From contig NC_011674.1 of the NCBI RefSeq assembly GCF_000150955.2, positions 434,001 through 498,000 on the forward strand: a stretch of 64,000 nucleotides of DNA, read 5' to 3'. This DNA is from Phaeodactylum tricornutum CCAP 1055/1. Taxonomy: Eukaryota; Bacillariophyta; Bacillariophyceae; Surirellales; Neidiaceae. The position numbers and the translations under genes are program-made. Positions 29,219 through 38,509 of this stretch are shown one piece after another (the first letter of the stretch is position 1; the number at the start of each line of letters is the position of its first letter). The notes beneath the pieces were generated by a model. That model was not told the origin of the DNA and did no database searches. It saw only the letters and a program-made list of their open reading frames with translations.

Positions 29219-31033
29219 ATGATGCCTCGACCGGACTCATCTGGACAGATGGCTCCGGAACCTCGTGCCGCATCAGACGCCACCATGGTACCAGTGGCAT
29301 CCCATTTTCAACGTGCTTCCGAAGCGACGGCGGATAGCCTCTGTGACAACAATAAGCTCGCTTCGATGCTCATAGAGTGTGCGATTCACGTGAAAAACGG
29401 TGAGAGCGATCATCCCATACTCAAGCAAACATTCTGCAAGTTCCAATCGTTTATTCAAGGAGCCTCATCTATAAATACTCTACAGCAAAAGCGGCAGCCG
29501 GCAATAAACGTGTCCGAAAATTTGGGCAAGCTCCGTTGTCAAACCGAGAGCTTTAAGTCAACGATTTCAGAGAGCAAAATCCAGGTACCTGGTGTAGAGT
29601 GTAGCGCACTCGCCAAGACCACTATCTGGGATCAACCAGCTTCGTCAAGTAGTCAAAGCTCAGAAAAGGCGAAAGAGGCCGCTCGTCCCCTACGAAACGA
29701 AAACCTGAAGCAGCTAGAGCATATTGAAGAGGGGGTTGACGCCAAATGCCGCCTTGCGGACGACGAGGCAGCCAAGCAGAGTGCGACCGAAGCGGCAGCA
29801 GACAAGCGCAGTGCCGCAGAAGTAGAGCTCGCCAAACGTCGAGTTTTGGAAGAGCGCCGCCAGGCAGCCGAAGAGGAGCTTGCCAAACGGCAGTTGGCCG
29901 AGAAGGAGACTGAAAAGCGACGTCGTCTTGCGGAAGACGAGGCGCGAAAGCACAAGGAAGGCGAAGAAGAGATTCGTCGGCGGAACGCTGACCGTGTCAA
30001 AAGCCAGCAGGACGCAGAACGGCGTAGGCGGGAAGAAGAAGAGCGACGTGTCCTGGAGAAAGAGCGTATGCAACGCGACGAAGAAGAGCTCCGTCGCAAA
30101 GCCGCGGAGCGCCAGGCTGCTGACCAGCGTAAGCAGCAGGAAGAGGCCGTCCGCAAGCAGCAAGAAGCCTGGGCGCAGCAACAGCAATCTTGGCAGAGAC
30201 AGCAAGCGGAGGAGGAGCATCGCAGACGAGCTGCGGAGCAGCAGGCTGCAGAGGCGCGTCGTCGGCAAGAGGAAGCATATCGCCGTCAACAACAATGGCA
30301 ACAGCAGCAACAACAACAACAACAACAACGGCCGCCTGGATCTCAACCGTATCATCAACAGAATGGAATACCACCGCATCAGCACGTGTATCATCAATGG
30401 CAATGGCAACAACAACATCAACAGCGGCAGCCAGGATCGCAGCAGTATCAGCAACAGCATGGAATTCCACAGCACCATCCTCCTCCTCCTCCTTCAAACC
30501 AGCAGTACTACCACCGGTCCACGCCGCCACCTACATCTCAGCCTTCTCACCCCCAAACAAGTGGACGGCCTGGGCAGCCTGGGTCTCAACCACAACAGCA
30601 AACAAAGTCTCCTGTCAATATGAAGTATGCTAAAATGGCAAACCAGACCGGAGACAGCTCTCAGATGGCCATTACCAATATTAAGCACGGCGTTTTGGTT
30701 GAATGGGCGCTACAGCCACCCACACTCCAAGTACTGCGCCCCATCGACATTCTTCTTACCACTATCCATACAGTGTTCCCTCCAAAATTTGGCTGCCCAG
30801 GACACGGGTATTTTGCCAAGTGGACTTCGATTAAGCTGGAAGACGTTCGCAAGGGATCGCAGCCGGACGACGACAAGCTGACGAAAGGTATACGGAAGCT
30901 GCGGTTTTTCCTGCACCCGGACAAGTTACCCCGTGACCTCACTGCTGAGCAAGCATTTATGTGTAAGATGCTATGGGACATTACGTCCGATGCGTTTGAG
31001 GAGCATAAAAAATGGAGTGAAAAGCTAGTGTAG
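29219..31033 (+). CDS. Coiled-coil and C-terminal J-domain protein (copy B, lacks PH and SAP)
   Basis: A 604-residue tandem paralogue of the gene at 25893, also intronless. The N-terminus is a diverged match (MAPEPRAA, then KLASMLIECAIHV against KLATMLTECAFHV), so the two genes are homologous along their length. The PH-like and SAP-like regions are absent and replaced by about 90 unrelated residues. From residue 176 on, coiled coil, Gln/Pro region and J domain (FFLHPDKLPRDL) are nearly identical. Copy B has a longer Gln tract and an extra 31-residue Gln/His/Pro insert near 30340-30430. Predicted soluble Hsp70 co-chaperone. Its stop is 15 bp from the convergent neighbour's. Confidence 0.85.
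   Translation: MMPRPDSSGQMAPEPRAASDATMVPVASHFQRASEATADSLCDNNKLASMLIECAIHVKNGESDHPILKQTFCKFQSFIQGASSINTLQQKRQPAINVSENLGKLRCQTESFKSTISESKIQVPGVECSALAKTTIWDQPASSSSQSSEKAKEAARPLRNENLKQLEHIEEGVDAKCRLADDEAAKQSATEAAADKRSAAEVELAKRRVLEERRQAAEEELAKRQLAEKETEKRRRLAEDEARKHKEGEEEIRRRNADRVKSQQDAERRRREEEERRVLEKERMQRDEEELRRKAAERQAADQRKQQEEAVRKQQEAWAQQQQSWQRQQAEEEHRRRAAEQQAAEARRRQEEAYRRQQQWQQQQQQQQQQRPPGSQPYHQQNGIPPHQHVYHQWQWQQQHQQRQPGSQQYQQQHGIPQHHPPPPPSNQQYYHRSTPPPTSQPSHPQTSGRPGQPGSQPQQQTKSPVNMKYAKMANQTGDSSQMAITNIKHGVLVEWALQPPTLQVLRPIDILLTTIHTVFPPKFGCPGHGYFAKWTSIKLEDVRKGSQPDDDKLTKGIRKLRFFLHPDKLPRDLTAEQAFMCKMLWDITSDAFEEHKKWSEKLV
29743..31010 (+). repeat. Near-identical duplicated block, copy B
   Basis: Partner of 27303-28450. 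Extra length comes from a CAA/CAG expansion around 30297-30330 and a Gln/His/Pro-coding insert. The last 400 bp, covering the J domain, differ at only a handful of bases, third positions included. Confidence 0.9.
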
Positions 31034-31048
31034 TCAATCAATTAAGTT

Positions 31049-32776
31049 TCAACAATCACGCATGGCTTCTTCACCGGGGGAATCCTCATATTGAATTCGT
31101 ATTTGGACTTTTCTTATGCAATCCGGTGGCAGTACTCTTAATCTTTGGTAAAACTTGTATCCAACTACGTGGGTATCGCCTGTATCGTCATCTGACCGGC
31201 AATCCATTTCGTAGCGGCCAGCCATTTGCAGACGGCCACCTCCATCATGTTCAAGTGTCACCATTTCACAGTTCCGAGGATTAGACAACAAGTGGAACTG
31301 TTCAATTGTGTACCGAAAGTACCTCGCTAACAAAACTCTTATCGATATACCATGGGTTACAATCACGTAGTTCCGGTTCTTATTCATGTCGAAAGATCGC
31401 CACAGCGAATCGAGGAAGGTGCTGGTTCGATCGAAGACATCCGAAGCTGATTCTCCGTGGGGAAAGCGGTAGTAGAAAGCTCCAAAGAAGTGTCGGTCCT
31501 TTTTGGCTTGTTTTATCCTTTCAGGGTCTTGAAAGTTACCAAAATCCTGTTCTCGAATTCTTGGATCCTCGTTCCATGTGAGCCCCATTTCGATTAATCT
31601 ACCATACCAGGCGTTTAATCGTTTGTCTCGATCAGTTATGTGGTTGAAGTTTGAAGGGTCACACCATGCAGCAACAATTCCATGAAACGTTTCTACCGTT
31701 CGAACATACGGTGAGACGATAAAGTGTACACTTGTTGAAGACCGAAGCACCTCATCCTTCAATAGTTTACCAGCTTTTCTTGCTTGTTCCCATCCCAATT
31801 TTGTTAAAGGCATGGCGTTGTCTGGTGTTGAACTGTACAGAGCCTCATTGACATTTCCCATGCTTTGTCCATGGCGAACCATAACCAGCTTCTCCGGCAT
31901 GATCCGCGCATTGTAGCTTGCCCGAGCATTCCGGTTTTGCGTCCGGACTTGATTCAACAGGTTGTTCTGGTAGCTTTTTGAAGTGGGCTTTGTAGCTGTA
32001 AGCTCCGGAATAGACAGACTACGCCGCAGAGACAGCGGGTTTTCACAACCAGAGTTAGGTAGAGGTAAACTATATATAGTTCGGTCGTCCAGACTAACCG
32101 CCCGACAGGGCACATCGCGATTGGGAGGTATTCCAGGAAGCAATGAAGGATTTCCTTGCCGAGAAAATTGCTCACCGTCAGGATCGATTGCCATCTGTTG
32201 TTCCGATGGTATCGTAGCGAGGTTGGTCACGTTGCGCGGTCGGAATGAATATCGAGCTTCAGTCCAGACAAAATGATCTTGAGATGTCAAAGATGCAGCA
32301 TCAGAGTCATCATCAAAAAAACCAGGCTGGTAATCACCAGCTAGTGAGTCAACAGTTTTAGGAACTGGATTGCGCTGGCCTGAGCTGTGCCCATCATCGC
32401 GATGAATCTCGTTGTAGAACTCGAAGTGGTTCCAGTTACTATTTTTTGGGTAGAAGTCACCTGTGACTGCATCATTGTACGGAGACAACTCACTATGGAG
32501 CTCGTCCTCTTGATTAAGAACTAAATTTTGTACGTCGTCATGAAATGAGAGACGCTCTTGCCGACGACGTCGACTATATAGCTGCCGAGCATGCTCAGCG
32601 ATGGCCTCTTCATTTAAGAAGATATCGTAAAGTTCTCGAGCTGCCCCATCATTGTCACGCTTTTCAGAAACCACGTTTCTTCTCGCGATCAAGAAAGAGC
32701 TGGCAAACAAGGCAGTGGATATGAGATCCTGGACCAAACCTTCTATAGTACCTCGGCGACCTGACTTAGACTCCAT
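31049..32776 (-). CDS. Histidine phosphatase (phosphoglycerate mutase-like) family protein
   Basis: A 575-residue protein from the ATG at 32776; the frame to 32782 starts with GTG. The N-terminal 280 residues are acidic and low in complexity, with no domain recognised. The C-terminal 290 residues are a branch-1 histidine phosphatase: LVMVRHGQSMGN with the phospho-acceptor His, FIVSPYVRTVET with the pocket Arg, FPHGESASDVFDR with the acid, and YVIVTHGISIRVLL with the second His. Such proteins dephosphorylate sugars, inositol phosphates or proteins; the substrate is not readable. A basic and hydrophobic patch near residues 15-30 might be a weak membrane anchor. Confidence 0.85.
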   Translation of the reverse strand: MESKSGRRGTIEGLVQDLISTALFASSFLIARRNVVSEKRDNDGAARELYDIFLNEEAIAEHARQLYSRRRRQERLSFHDDVQNLVLNQEDELHSELSPYNDAVTGDFYPKNSNWNHFEFYNEIHRDDGHSSGQRNPVPKTVDSLAGDYQPGFFDDDSDAASLTSQDHFVWTEARYSFRPRNVTNLATIPSEQQMAIDPDGEQFSRQGNPSLLPGIPPNRDVPCRAVSLDDRTIYSLPLPNSGCENPLSLRRSLSIPELTATKPTSKSYQNNLLNQVRTQNRNARASYNARIMPEKLVMVRHGQSMGNVNEALYSSTPDNAMPLTKLGWEQARKAGKLLKDEVLRSSTSVHFIVSPYVRTVETFHGIVAAWCDPSNFNHITDRDKRLNAWYGRLIEMGLTWNEDPRIREQDFGNFQDPERIKQAKKDRHFFGAFYYRFPHGESASDVFDRTSTFLDSLWRSFDMNKNRNYVIVTHGISIRVLLARYFRYTIEQFHLLSNPRNCEMVTLEHDGGGRLQMAGRYEMDCRSDDDTGDTHVVGYKFYQRLRVLPPDCIRKVQIRIQYEDSPGEEAMRDC

Positions 32777-32991
32777 GTTCACGGGTCAAATGAGATTCGA
32801 GACCTTGTAAGTGAAACAGGAATAATTTACGACGATATTTTTGGTCTGACTACGAGTGAGTTGTTGTTGACAGTGATATGAGATGGAAATAGATGCGACA
32901 TGTCTAGGAGCATGTCTGCAATACTGGCATTACATGAACAAAATGTCACGGTTCACTACCTTGCAACGTGTCCCTCGGATGTATGCCACTT

Positions 32992-33015
32992 ACAGTGGGC
33001 GTCACCATAGGATGA
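32992..33015 (+). repeat. Left terminal inverted repeat
   Basis: Identical as reverse complement to 35179-35202, 24 of 24 bases. It lies next to the 3' side of the transposase gene. Confidence 0.92.
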
Positions 33016-33163
33016 AGAAATAAACTCAATATATCGCTATCTATAGATGTATTCAATGTACAAAGGAGCGACTCTATGAAGCGTTAGGTATCTCAGCCGG
33101 CTTTGGCAAGATACCTAGATGAGACACAATATTATTATAAATAACCCGGAAACTAACGAAAAA

Positions 33164-34966
33164 TTATACCGATACTACGTCTTCAATGTCTTCGTTCTCT
33201 ATGGCAACGTCTTTGTTAGCCGCAAAAATTACATCCTCTAGCTCTTCTCCGACTATGCTTTCGTCTAAAGTGTTTTCATGCGGTACACCCTCGTCAAACC
33301 CCGCTTCGTAGTCACCATAATCGTCGTCTTCCTCATCTTCTAAAGCCTCCTCTGCTAACTCCTCCTCTGGCATGTCGTCATAAAATGTTTTTGCGATCCT
33401 GACACACTTGTTGATCATACCTTGGATGGCACCATGCCCTGACTCCTCCAAGTTTTTGAACTCATGAAGCAATCGCTCATGTACTAGTGCCAGTGTTGTA
33501 CCAACACTGTACTGTCTGCCAATGTTTCCTTTAATCCGAGCCCATGTCAACTCAATTGGCTGAAGATCGCTATGATATGGTGGTGTGAAAAGAACTTTAT
33601 GTCCTTGTTCCTCTGCTAACCTGACACACTCAAACTTTTCATTGGCAAGGATCCACTCTTTTGTCCGGGCTTTGACCACAACAGCAGGGCATCTTGCCTC
33701 AACCTCAATTCCCTTTGACGACAGGAAATCAATGCACTCCTGCTTCCGTAGCTTTCCCCACTTGGGCACATGACTCCCATATACTTTGTGATATGCCGCA
33801 TTATCCATATGGATAAGAGAATGCTGGTGTAAATTGGGGAGCAGCTGATCTTTCCACCAGGCCAGAAAGTTTTCACCATTGAAAACTTTGTAGTAGTCCC
33901 CTTGGTGGCTACGCTTCTGCTGGGGGCAGAAGGCCCACACTGTTCCTGGCACCAGCCCAGCCATTTCTGATGCAATTCCGGGGTTGTCTACCAATGGGTC
34001 TGGGCCCTGTATAGCAGCAGCAAAACAATATCGCCGTCCTTTGTGCTTTGACTTACCAAATTGAATATCCAAGTTGTCGCTCGGATCCCAAAGGCTATCA
34101 TCACTCCTATTATAATGCTCATGGATGTAACTCTCATCCATGTAAACATTGCGGAGCCTTTCCTCTTTTGGCAATGCTTCATTATCAAAGAATGCTTGTA
34201 GGTACTCGTGGCGTTTTATGATCAGTGACGGATCTGGGGCTATGTTGTTCCGACGACCCCTCCGGTAGCCCTGGCTTTGTACAAACCGTTGCACATTCCG
34301 TAATGCCGCCCGGAACTCAGTTTTCTCGTAAACTCCTGTTCTCTGATCAACTGGTATACGTAGGATACCTTTTCTAGCCAGGAAATCCAATATCTGCCGA
34401 GCAGTCACCCGTTTCCGATTCTTCCGCTCCGTACGAACAAATTCACGGATGGCAATTGTAACATTTTTCGTACGAGGGATTCGAGTCTCTTTCCGGTCCA
34501 TATTTCCACCCCTCCCGTCACATCCTGCATTACTTGGATAAATAGAGCCGTCTATGAGGTATTGCGATACAATGTTGGTGTAGTTCTTGGGTGAAACACC
34601 AAGCAGACGACACACAGTGTTTTGCACTTTGGGCGGTGGTACTGGTTCCCCTTTTCTTTTTGATTTTTTGGAAATATAGTCCTCTTGAAGCCTGAGGGCG
34701 GCTGTAATAACACGTAACGAAACGTTTTGGTCGTAGTGTGAGCCCCGGAGAAGCGATTCAACTTGTCTTTTCATTGGTATTAGCGCCACCATGGTTGTTG
34801 GCATCCGAGTCTGCTTCCGTTTGGACTTCATTGGAGACTTCGATCGGGACAATTTTGACGAAATTTTTGTCCCGGTATCTTCTATTGTACGTTTCCTTGT
34901 GACTCTACAATTTTTATCAGATTCATCATCTGATGAAGCAATGAAAGCTTCATCCAAGTCCGCCAT
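33164..34966 (-). CDS. Transposase, IS630/Tc1/mariner superfamily with widely spaced DDE triad
   Basis: A 600-residue uninterrupted protein from an ATG at 34966. The N-terminus is basic (KLSRSKSPMKSKRKQ). Two helix-turn-helix-like regions follow (TVCRLLGVSPKNYTNIVSQY and TARQILDFLARKGIL). The DDE core reads RNVYMDESYIHEHY, SLIHMDNAAYHKVY and TPPYHSDLQPIELTWARIKG. The second D and the final E are about 83 residues apart, far more than the 34 of Tc1/mariner. The tail is very acidic. It cuts and pastes the surrounding element. The spacing resembles the DD82E lineage reported as intermediate between Tc1/mariner and Zator (I recall the name Sailor). Confidence 0.92.
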   Translation of the reverse strand: MADLDEAFIASSDDESDKNCRVTRKRTIEDTGTKISSKLSRSKSPMKSKRKQTRMPTTMVALIPMKRQVESLLRGSHYDQNVSLRVITAALRLQEDYISKKSKRKGEPVPPPKVQNTVCRLLGVSPKNYTNIVSQYLIDGSIYPSNAGCDGRGGNMDRKETRIPRTKNVTIAIREFVRTERKNRKRVTARQILDFLARKGILRIPVDQRTGVYEKTEFRAALRNVQRFVQSQGYRRGRRNNIAPDPSLIIKRHEYLQAFFDNEALPKEERLRNVYMDESYIHEHYNRSDDSLWDPSDNLDIQFGKSKHKGRRYCFAAAIQGPDPLVDNPGIASEMAGLVPGTVWAFCPQQKRSHQGDYYKVFNGENFLAWWKDQLLPNLHQHSLIHMDNAAYHKVYGSHVPKWGKLRKQECIDFLSSKGIEVEARCPAVVVKARTKEWILANEKFECVRLAEEQGHKVLFTPPYHSDLQPIELTWARIKGNIGRQYSVGTTLALVHERLLHEFKNLEESGHGAIQGMINKCVRIAKTFYDDMPEEELAEEALEDEEDDDYGDYEAGFDEGVPHENTLDESIVGEELEDVIFAANKDVAIENEDIEDVVSV

Positions 34967-35178
34967 GGTGACTTTTGTGTTTCAACGATTTGGCGTCGAA
35001 ATCCACTCGTGACTCGAGTCACGAGCTAGCCCAAATTTTTTTGGACTATGATAACTCAATCTCTCCTAGGAGTCAGAAATTAAAAAAAAAACTTACTAGA
35101 AAGTTCGAATCAATTCCTTTCCCACTGTAGGGACAGCAGAGCCATTTGCGCCTTTCTAGAAAAGTTATAGCCAAATGA

Positions 35179-35202
35179 TCATCCTATGGTGACGCCCACT
35201 GT
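35179..35202 (-). repeat. Right terminal inverted repeat
   Basis: Reverse complement of 32992-33015 with no mismatch. It lies upstream of the transposase start codon, about 210 bp away, so the transposase promoter lies within the element. Confidence 0.92.
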
Positions 35203-36664
35203 TAGTATGGAAAACGCAAGTGTGAGCCAATCCGATGGGTGCGGCGTTTACGTGTCACGTGTGGAGTTTGTGTCGGCCTTATTGCGCAAATTCCCCGTAT
35301 TCGCGTTACATACGGAAGTCATTCGTATCCTGGAGTCATGAATACAGGATACATACAAATGGCAGTTAGGAAAAGACACAAAACCAGTCTCACGAATCAC
35401 ATGACAAGTAAGGAGCAAGATTCATTACTCACCATGGGATTCTGTATGGGATTTATATTTACAGGTTTTATGCACATGTGGGAAGATTCAAGATTAGCTA
35501 TGTTTTTGGTAAGACTGTTCACTGGAATGAACAGACTTTGCAAGATTGACTAGTTTATAGAATGTAATCTTCTTCTCATTGTTTTAGAAATTCTTTGATC
35601 CAAATATTGCGTAATAGCATAGGTCCTCGTATCCGCTGTCTAACCCGTGGGGAGCGTCGTCAGCGAGTGAGTTTAACAGTCCCTAGGTTCGCTTAGGTGT
35701 ATTGCAGGTCGTTTGTCATAACGCCCAACCTGTGTTTACCACGCACTGTCAAACAGCGTTACTATCCTACGTACGTACATTGGTTGTACTACGTGAGACA
35801 AAACGTGAGCTTATGTTCCACTAATCAAACCTATATACGGATGGGATTCACTGTTAGCTAATGTAGAGAGGATATCATCAACCAAATAACCAACCGACAC
35901 ATGGAAGAAACGTAAATAAACCAGTTCCGGCAGGTGGCTTGCTCATGTTTGGTGAAAGAGTTGCCCTAGTTATCTTCACGACAAGACTAATTGATGTGAG
36001 GCTCATTGCAAATCAATGATGGCATCTGGCTGGCCTGTTCTAGGTGGTCCGTATTTTTCTGTTGTACTGCCATGCATGTTTTGCTTGGTTACAGGTTAGT
36101 CTCACGAAAGGAATAGAATTGGCGTAAAAGCTCGAGGCATCACGCTGCTGTTGACCAGACCACTTCAATTCGATTCAAACGGTATTCATGCAAAATCGAA
36201 TAAAGCTTGTAAAGCGTTGGGATGCGAATGCATCCTCAGCATTTCAGCGACATGATGTACAATTTTACAGTTAATCCTTCTTTGTCCCGTGCTGAACTCA
36301 ATCACTGTCACAGTCAGCTTATCGCATGTTAGCCTTCACAGGACATGTAATTGTTGCAGATCGGCGATATGTCTGTCAATCAACACTCGCATCCACTTAG
36401 AATGTGAACCGTCTGCCTGCTACCCCGAAAACAGAACACAGGTACAGCCTTATTTAGCTCTCTTTCCAGCTGGCGAGAAAGAAAACGGCGATCAATAGGT
36501 CCCAGAACCCGATACCAACGGAAGTGAGAATGATTTGGGCGCATGCCAACATCCTGCGATGGACTTGCAGTGGACAGGATCAAATTTTCGGTGACAAATC
36601 CTTGTAACGCTGACGACTGAAAGCAGATATTACCAAATTCTTCCGCTTTTTATTTTCATCAACC
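35203..36664. other. Intergenic, about 1.5 kb
   Basis: Upstream of the FKBP gene. It has two overlapping 9-mers, TCACTGTCA at 36302-36310 and TCACAGTCA at 36308-36316, about 350 bp before the FKBP ATG. A 104-codon frame at 35239-35553 starts with GTG, has no domain and is not accepted. Nothing else is identified. Confidence 0.45.
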
Positions 36665-37259
36665 ATGAGGATTTCTCACAAACTTGTTGCTGCCACCGTC
36701 TTTATAGGATCCGTTGCAGCATACTCATTGAACACTTCCGACCGCCGTACCTTCCTGAGCCAAACAGCAGCGGCTTCGGTATCGCTAGTAGCTGCCCCAG
36801 GTGTTGCTAAAGCTGATGGTCAAGATACCTACAGCGATTTCATTACCACCGAATCAGGGCTCAAATACAAGGTGACGAAGGAAGGCACTGGCGCTGTCCC
36901 CGAGCCTGGGCAGACGGTGAAGGCCCATTACACAGGATGGCTCGAAGGATTCGAATCGCCAAAAAAATTTGATAGCAGCAGAGATCGGAACCGTCCCTTC
37001 CAGTTCCGTGTTGGAGCTGGTCAGGTTATTCGTGGATGGGATGTAAGTAGAATTCAAATTTGAGAGGGAAAAGAGTGAGAAGATACATTTTTAGATTTCT
37101 AACACTTCCTGTCAGGAGTCGTTTGGTGCCATGGCTGTTGGTGAGCGGCGCCAGATTATCATACCTCCTCGTCTCGGGTACGGAGACCGCGGTGCCGGAG
37201 GTATAATTCCAGGCGGAGCGACTCTTTATTTCGACGTTGAGCTATTAGGGCTACTTTAA
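36665..37259 (+). CDS. Thylakoid-lumen FKBP-type peptidyl-prolyl isomerase, two exons
   Basis: Exon 1 is 36665-37042 and exon 2 is 37116-37259, with a 73-nt phase-0 intron (GTAAGT to TGTCAG); 173 residues. The N-terminus is tripartite: a signal peptide ([15 protein letters not shown]), a short transit stretch, and a twin-arginine lumen signal, [18 protein letters not shown], ending in AKA. The mature domain is one [40 protein letters not shown], then across the splice [18 protein letters not shown] and [19 protein letters not shown]. It likely assists folding of photosystem proteins in the lumen. Retaining the intron would cut the domain short. Confidence 0.92.
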
Positions 37260-37308
37260 AGCTAGAAGCTTGGAAATCATCTCACATTAAAAATCCCTAA
37301 GAAGAGGT

Positions 37309-38112
37309 TCATGACAACTTCCCATTCTTTTTCTTATGCCTACCTGTATGCTTTTTCTCCTTCTTTGCCTTCTTTTCTTTTTTAAGGATCCGACCGCTTT
37401 CGCTATCACTATCGTTATCTTTTTCCCGGGTACTTTGATGAGCTTGTTTTGTGGGAAACGATGCTCTGTTTTCCTTCCTTATTCTCTTCAGGCCAGGTCC
37501 GCAATCTGACTTGCCGTTCGTTTTTCGTTTGTTGCCTGTCGATAATTCTTCATCTTCTCCTATCGGTCCTGCCGACCCACCGAGTGGCGTCCAGCGACGT
37601 TTCAAGCCGGTCGTCTGAGGGACGTGCTCGTATGCATGACGTATTTTCCCAACGACCGCGGGAGCGTTCCCTTGTCGCGGAGCCTGTTGAGTTTCGGTTG
37701 GAATCGGGATGGAAGCGATGACATTGATATGTCTCGAAAACCCTTCTTCGAACGGAATCAAATAGCCGCTATCTTCTTCATCCTCGAGTCCCATTGAGCG
37801 AGGTATCAGCAAGCGAAATGCCTTGTTCTCGATGGTACTACCTATCTGGAAACAATACTGCTTATCGTCGGATATGAATTCCGTTGAAGAATTTTCTGGC
37901 TCTAGAGAAATCTTGCAGCCTTGCAAGTTGTCGAGGTCGACTTCCGCAGGCAGACGCATAGTCCATAGCTCATATCGTTTTCGTCCAGTGCTGAAATCTT
38001 CCGGAAGCGAGAAATCGTTTGGAATCAAAGAGAAGGCGCCTTGCGATCCGTCTCTAATCCCATTTATAGACAAGGATGTTCGAGCCTGGGCAGACGACTG
38101 CATCCTGCCCAT
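37309..38112 (-). CDS. Basic nuclear protein, possible RNA polymerase I subunit RPA34-like
   Basis: A 267-residue protein. The N-terminal half is a compact beta-rich region with FSLPEDFSTGRKRYELWTMR and LPAEVDLDNLQGCKISL. The spacing of ELW, LPxxxDLxxLxG and a following beta sheet resembles the Rpa34.5/CD3EAP dimerisation domain. The C-terminus is a long Lys/Glu tail (ILKKEKKAKKEKKHTGRHKK), as in Rpa34. Rpa34 pairs with Rpa49 in Pol I. The match rests on pattern alone and is moderate. The alternative is an unrelated nucleolar protein. It converges on the FKBP gene with 50 bp between stops. Confidence 0.5.
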   Translation of the reverse strand: MGRMQSSAQARTSLSINGIRDGSQGAFSLIPNDFSLPEDFSTGRKRYELWTMRLPAEVDLDNLQGCKISLEPENSSTEFISDDKQYCFQIGSTIENKAFRLLIPRSMGLEDEEDSGYLIPFEEGFSRHINVIASIPIPTETQQAPRQGNAPAVVGKIRHAYEHVPQTTGLKRRWTPLGGSAGPIGEDEELSTGNKRKTNGKSDCGPGLKRIRKENRASFPTKQAHQSTREKDNDSDSESGRILKKEKKAKKEKKHTGRHKKKNGKLS

Positions 38113-38509
38113 GTTGTGGTTCGAAGAACAAACAGAAAGGAAAATGTAGTGGTTATCGGGAGAGGTTTCGGCGGCGCGTTAGCCGTGAGGCAGCAAGACG
38201 AAAGTAGCTCCCGAGGAAAGATGCCGTCTGAAACCAATCAGAAAAAAATGTGACAGGACACAGTTAGAATAAATGGCATCGCAGTCAATATGGCAACATG
38301 GCAACATACAGGACGATCTTCACTCGCATTAATCTTGCAGTTAATGTAAATCATTCCCAAATTCATCGAACATGCACGAAAACCATCCATGCATCCAACA
38401 AATACCTGCAGATACCCGTCCAGAAAATCACATGACACAGTATCGGGTGGAACTGGTATATTTCCATCCCTTGGCCTGTCCTTTGCTATCTCAAAAACAC
38501 GAAAACTAA
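38113..38509. other. Intergenic / upstream exon region of the macro-domain gene
   Basis: This is the divergent region between the RPA34-like and macro-domain genes. The first exon of the macro gene must lie here or just downstream, since its open frame has no ATG; an ATG near 38432 opens a 25-codon frame that could be it. I could not settle the splice sites. Confidence 0.35.

Larger units (their letters stand above)
32992..35202 (-). mobile_element. Tc1/mariner-like DNA transposon with 24-bp TIRs
   Basis: A 2.2-kb element bounded by perfect 24-bp terminal inverted repeats (ACAGTGGGCGTCACCATAGG, then ATGA; 32992-33015 and 35179-35202). It contains one intact transposase gene on the minus strand. 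The bases outside the repeats read TT on the left and TA on the right when each is written inward, so the expected TA target duplication is close but not perfect, or my end is off by a base. Intact ORF and perfect repeats point to a recent insertion. It separates the histidine-phosphatase gene from the lumenal FKBP region. Confidence 0.9.

Noticed and set aside
29653-30530. Minus-strand frames of 167-254 codons opposite copy B
   Set aside because: Same shadow effect of the repetitive Glu/Arg/Gln codons; no domain and no independent start context.
35239-35553. 104-codon frame right of the transposon
   Set aside because: Starts with GTG, no domain, unbalanced Met/Arg-rich composition in a gene-poor stretch.
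36665-37063. Unspliced 132-residue FKBP reading
   Set aside because: It stops just inside the intron and lacks the C-terminal third of the FKBP fold, which is found in frame after a 73-nt GT-AG intron.
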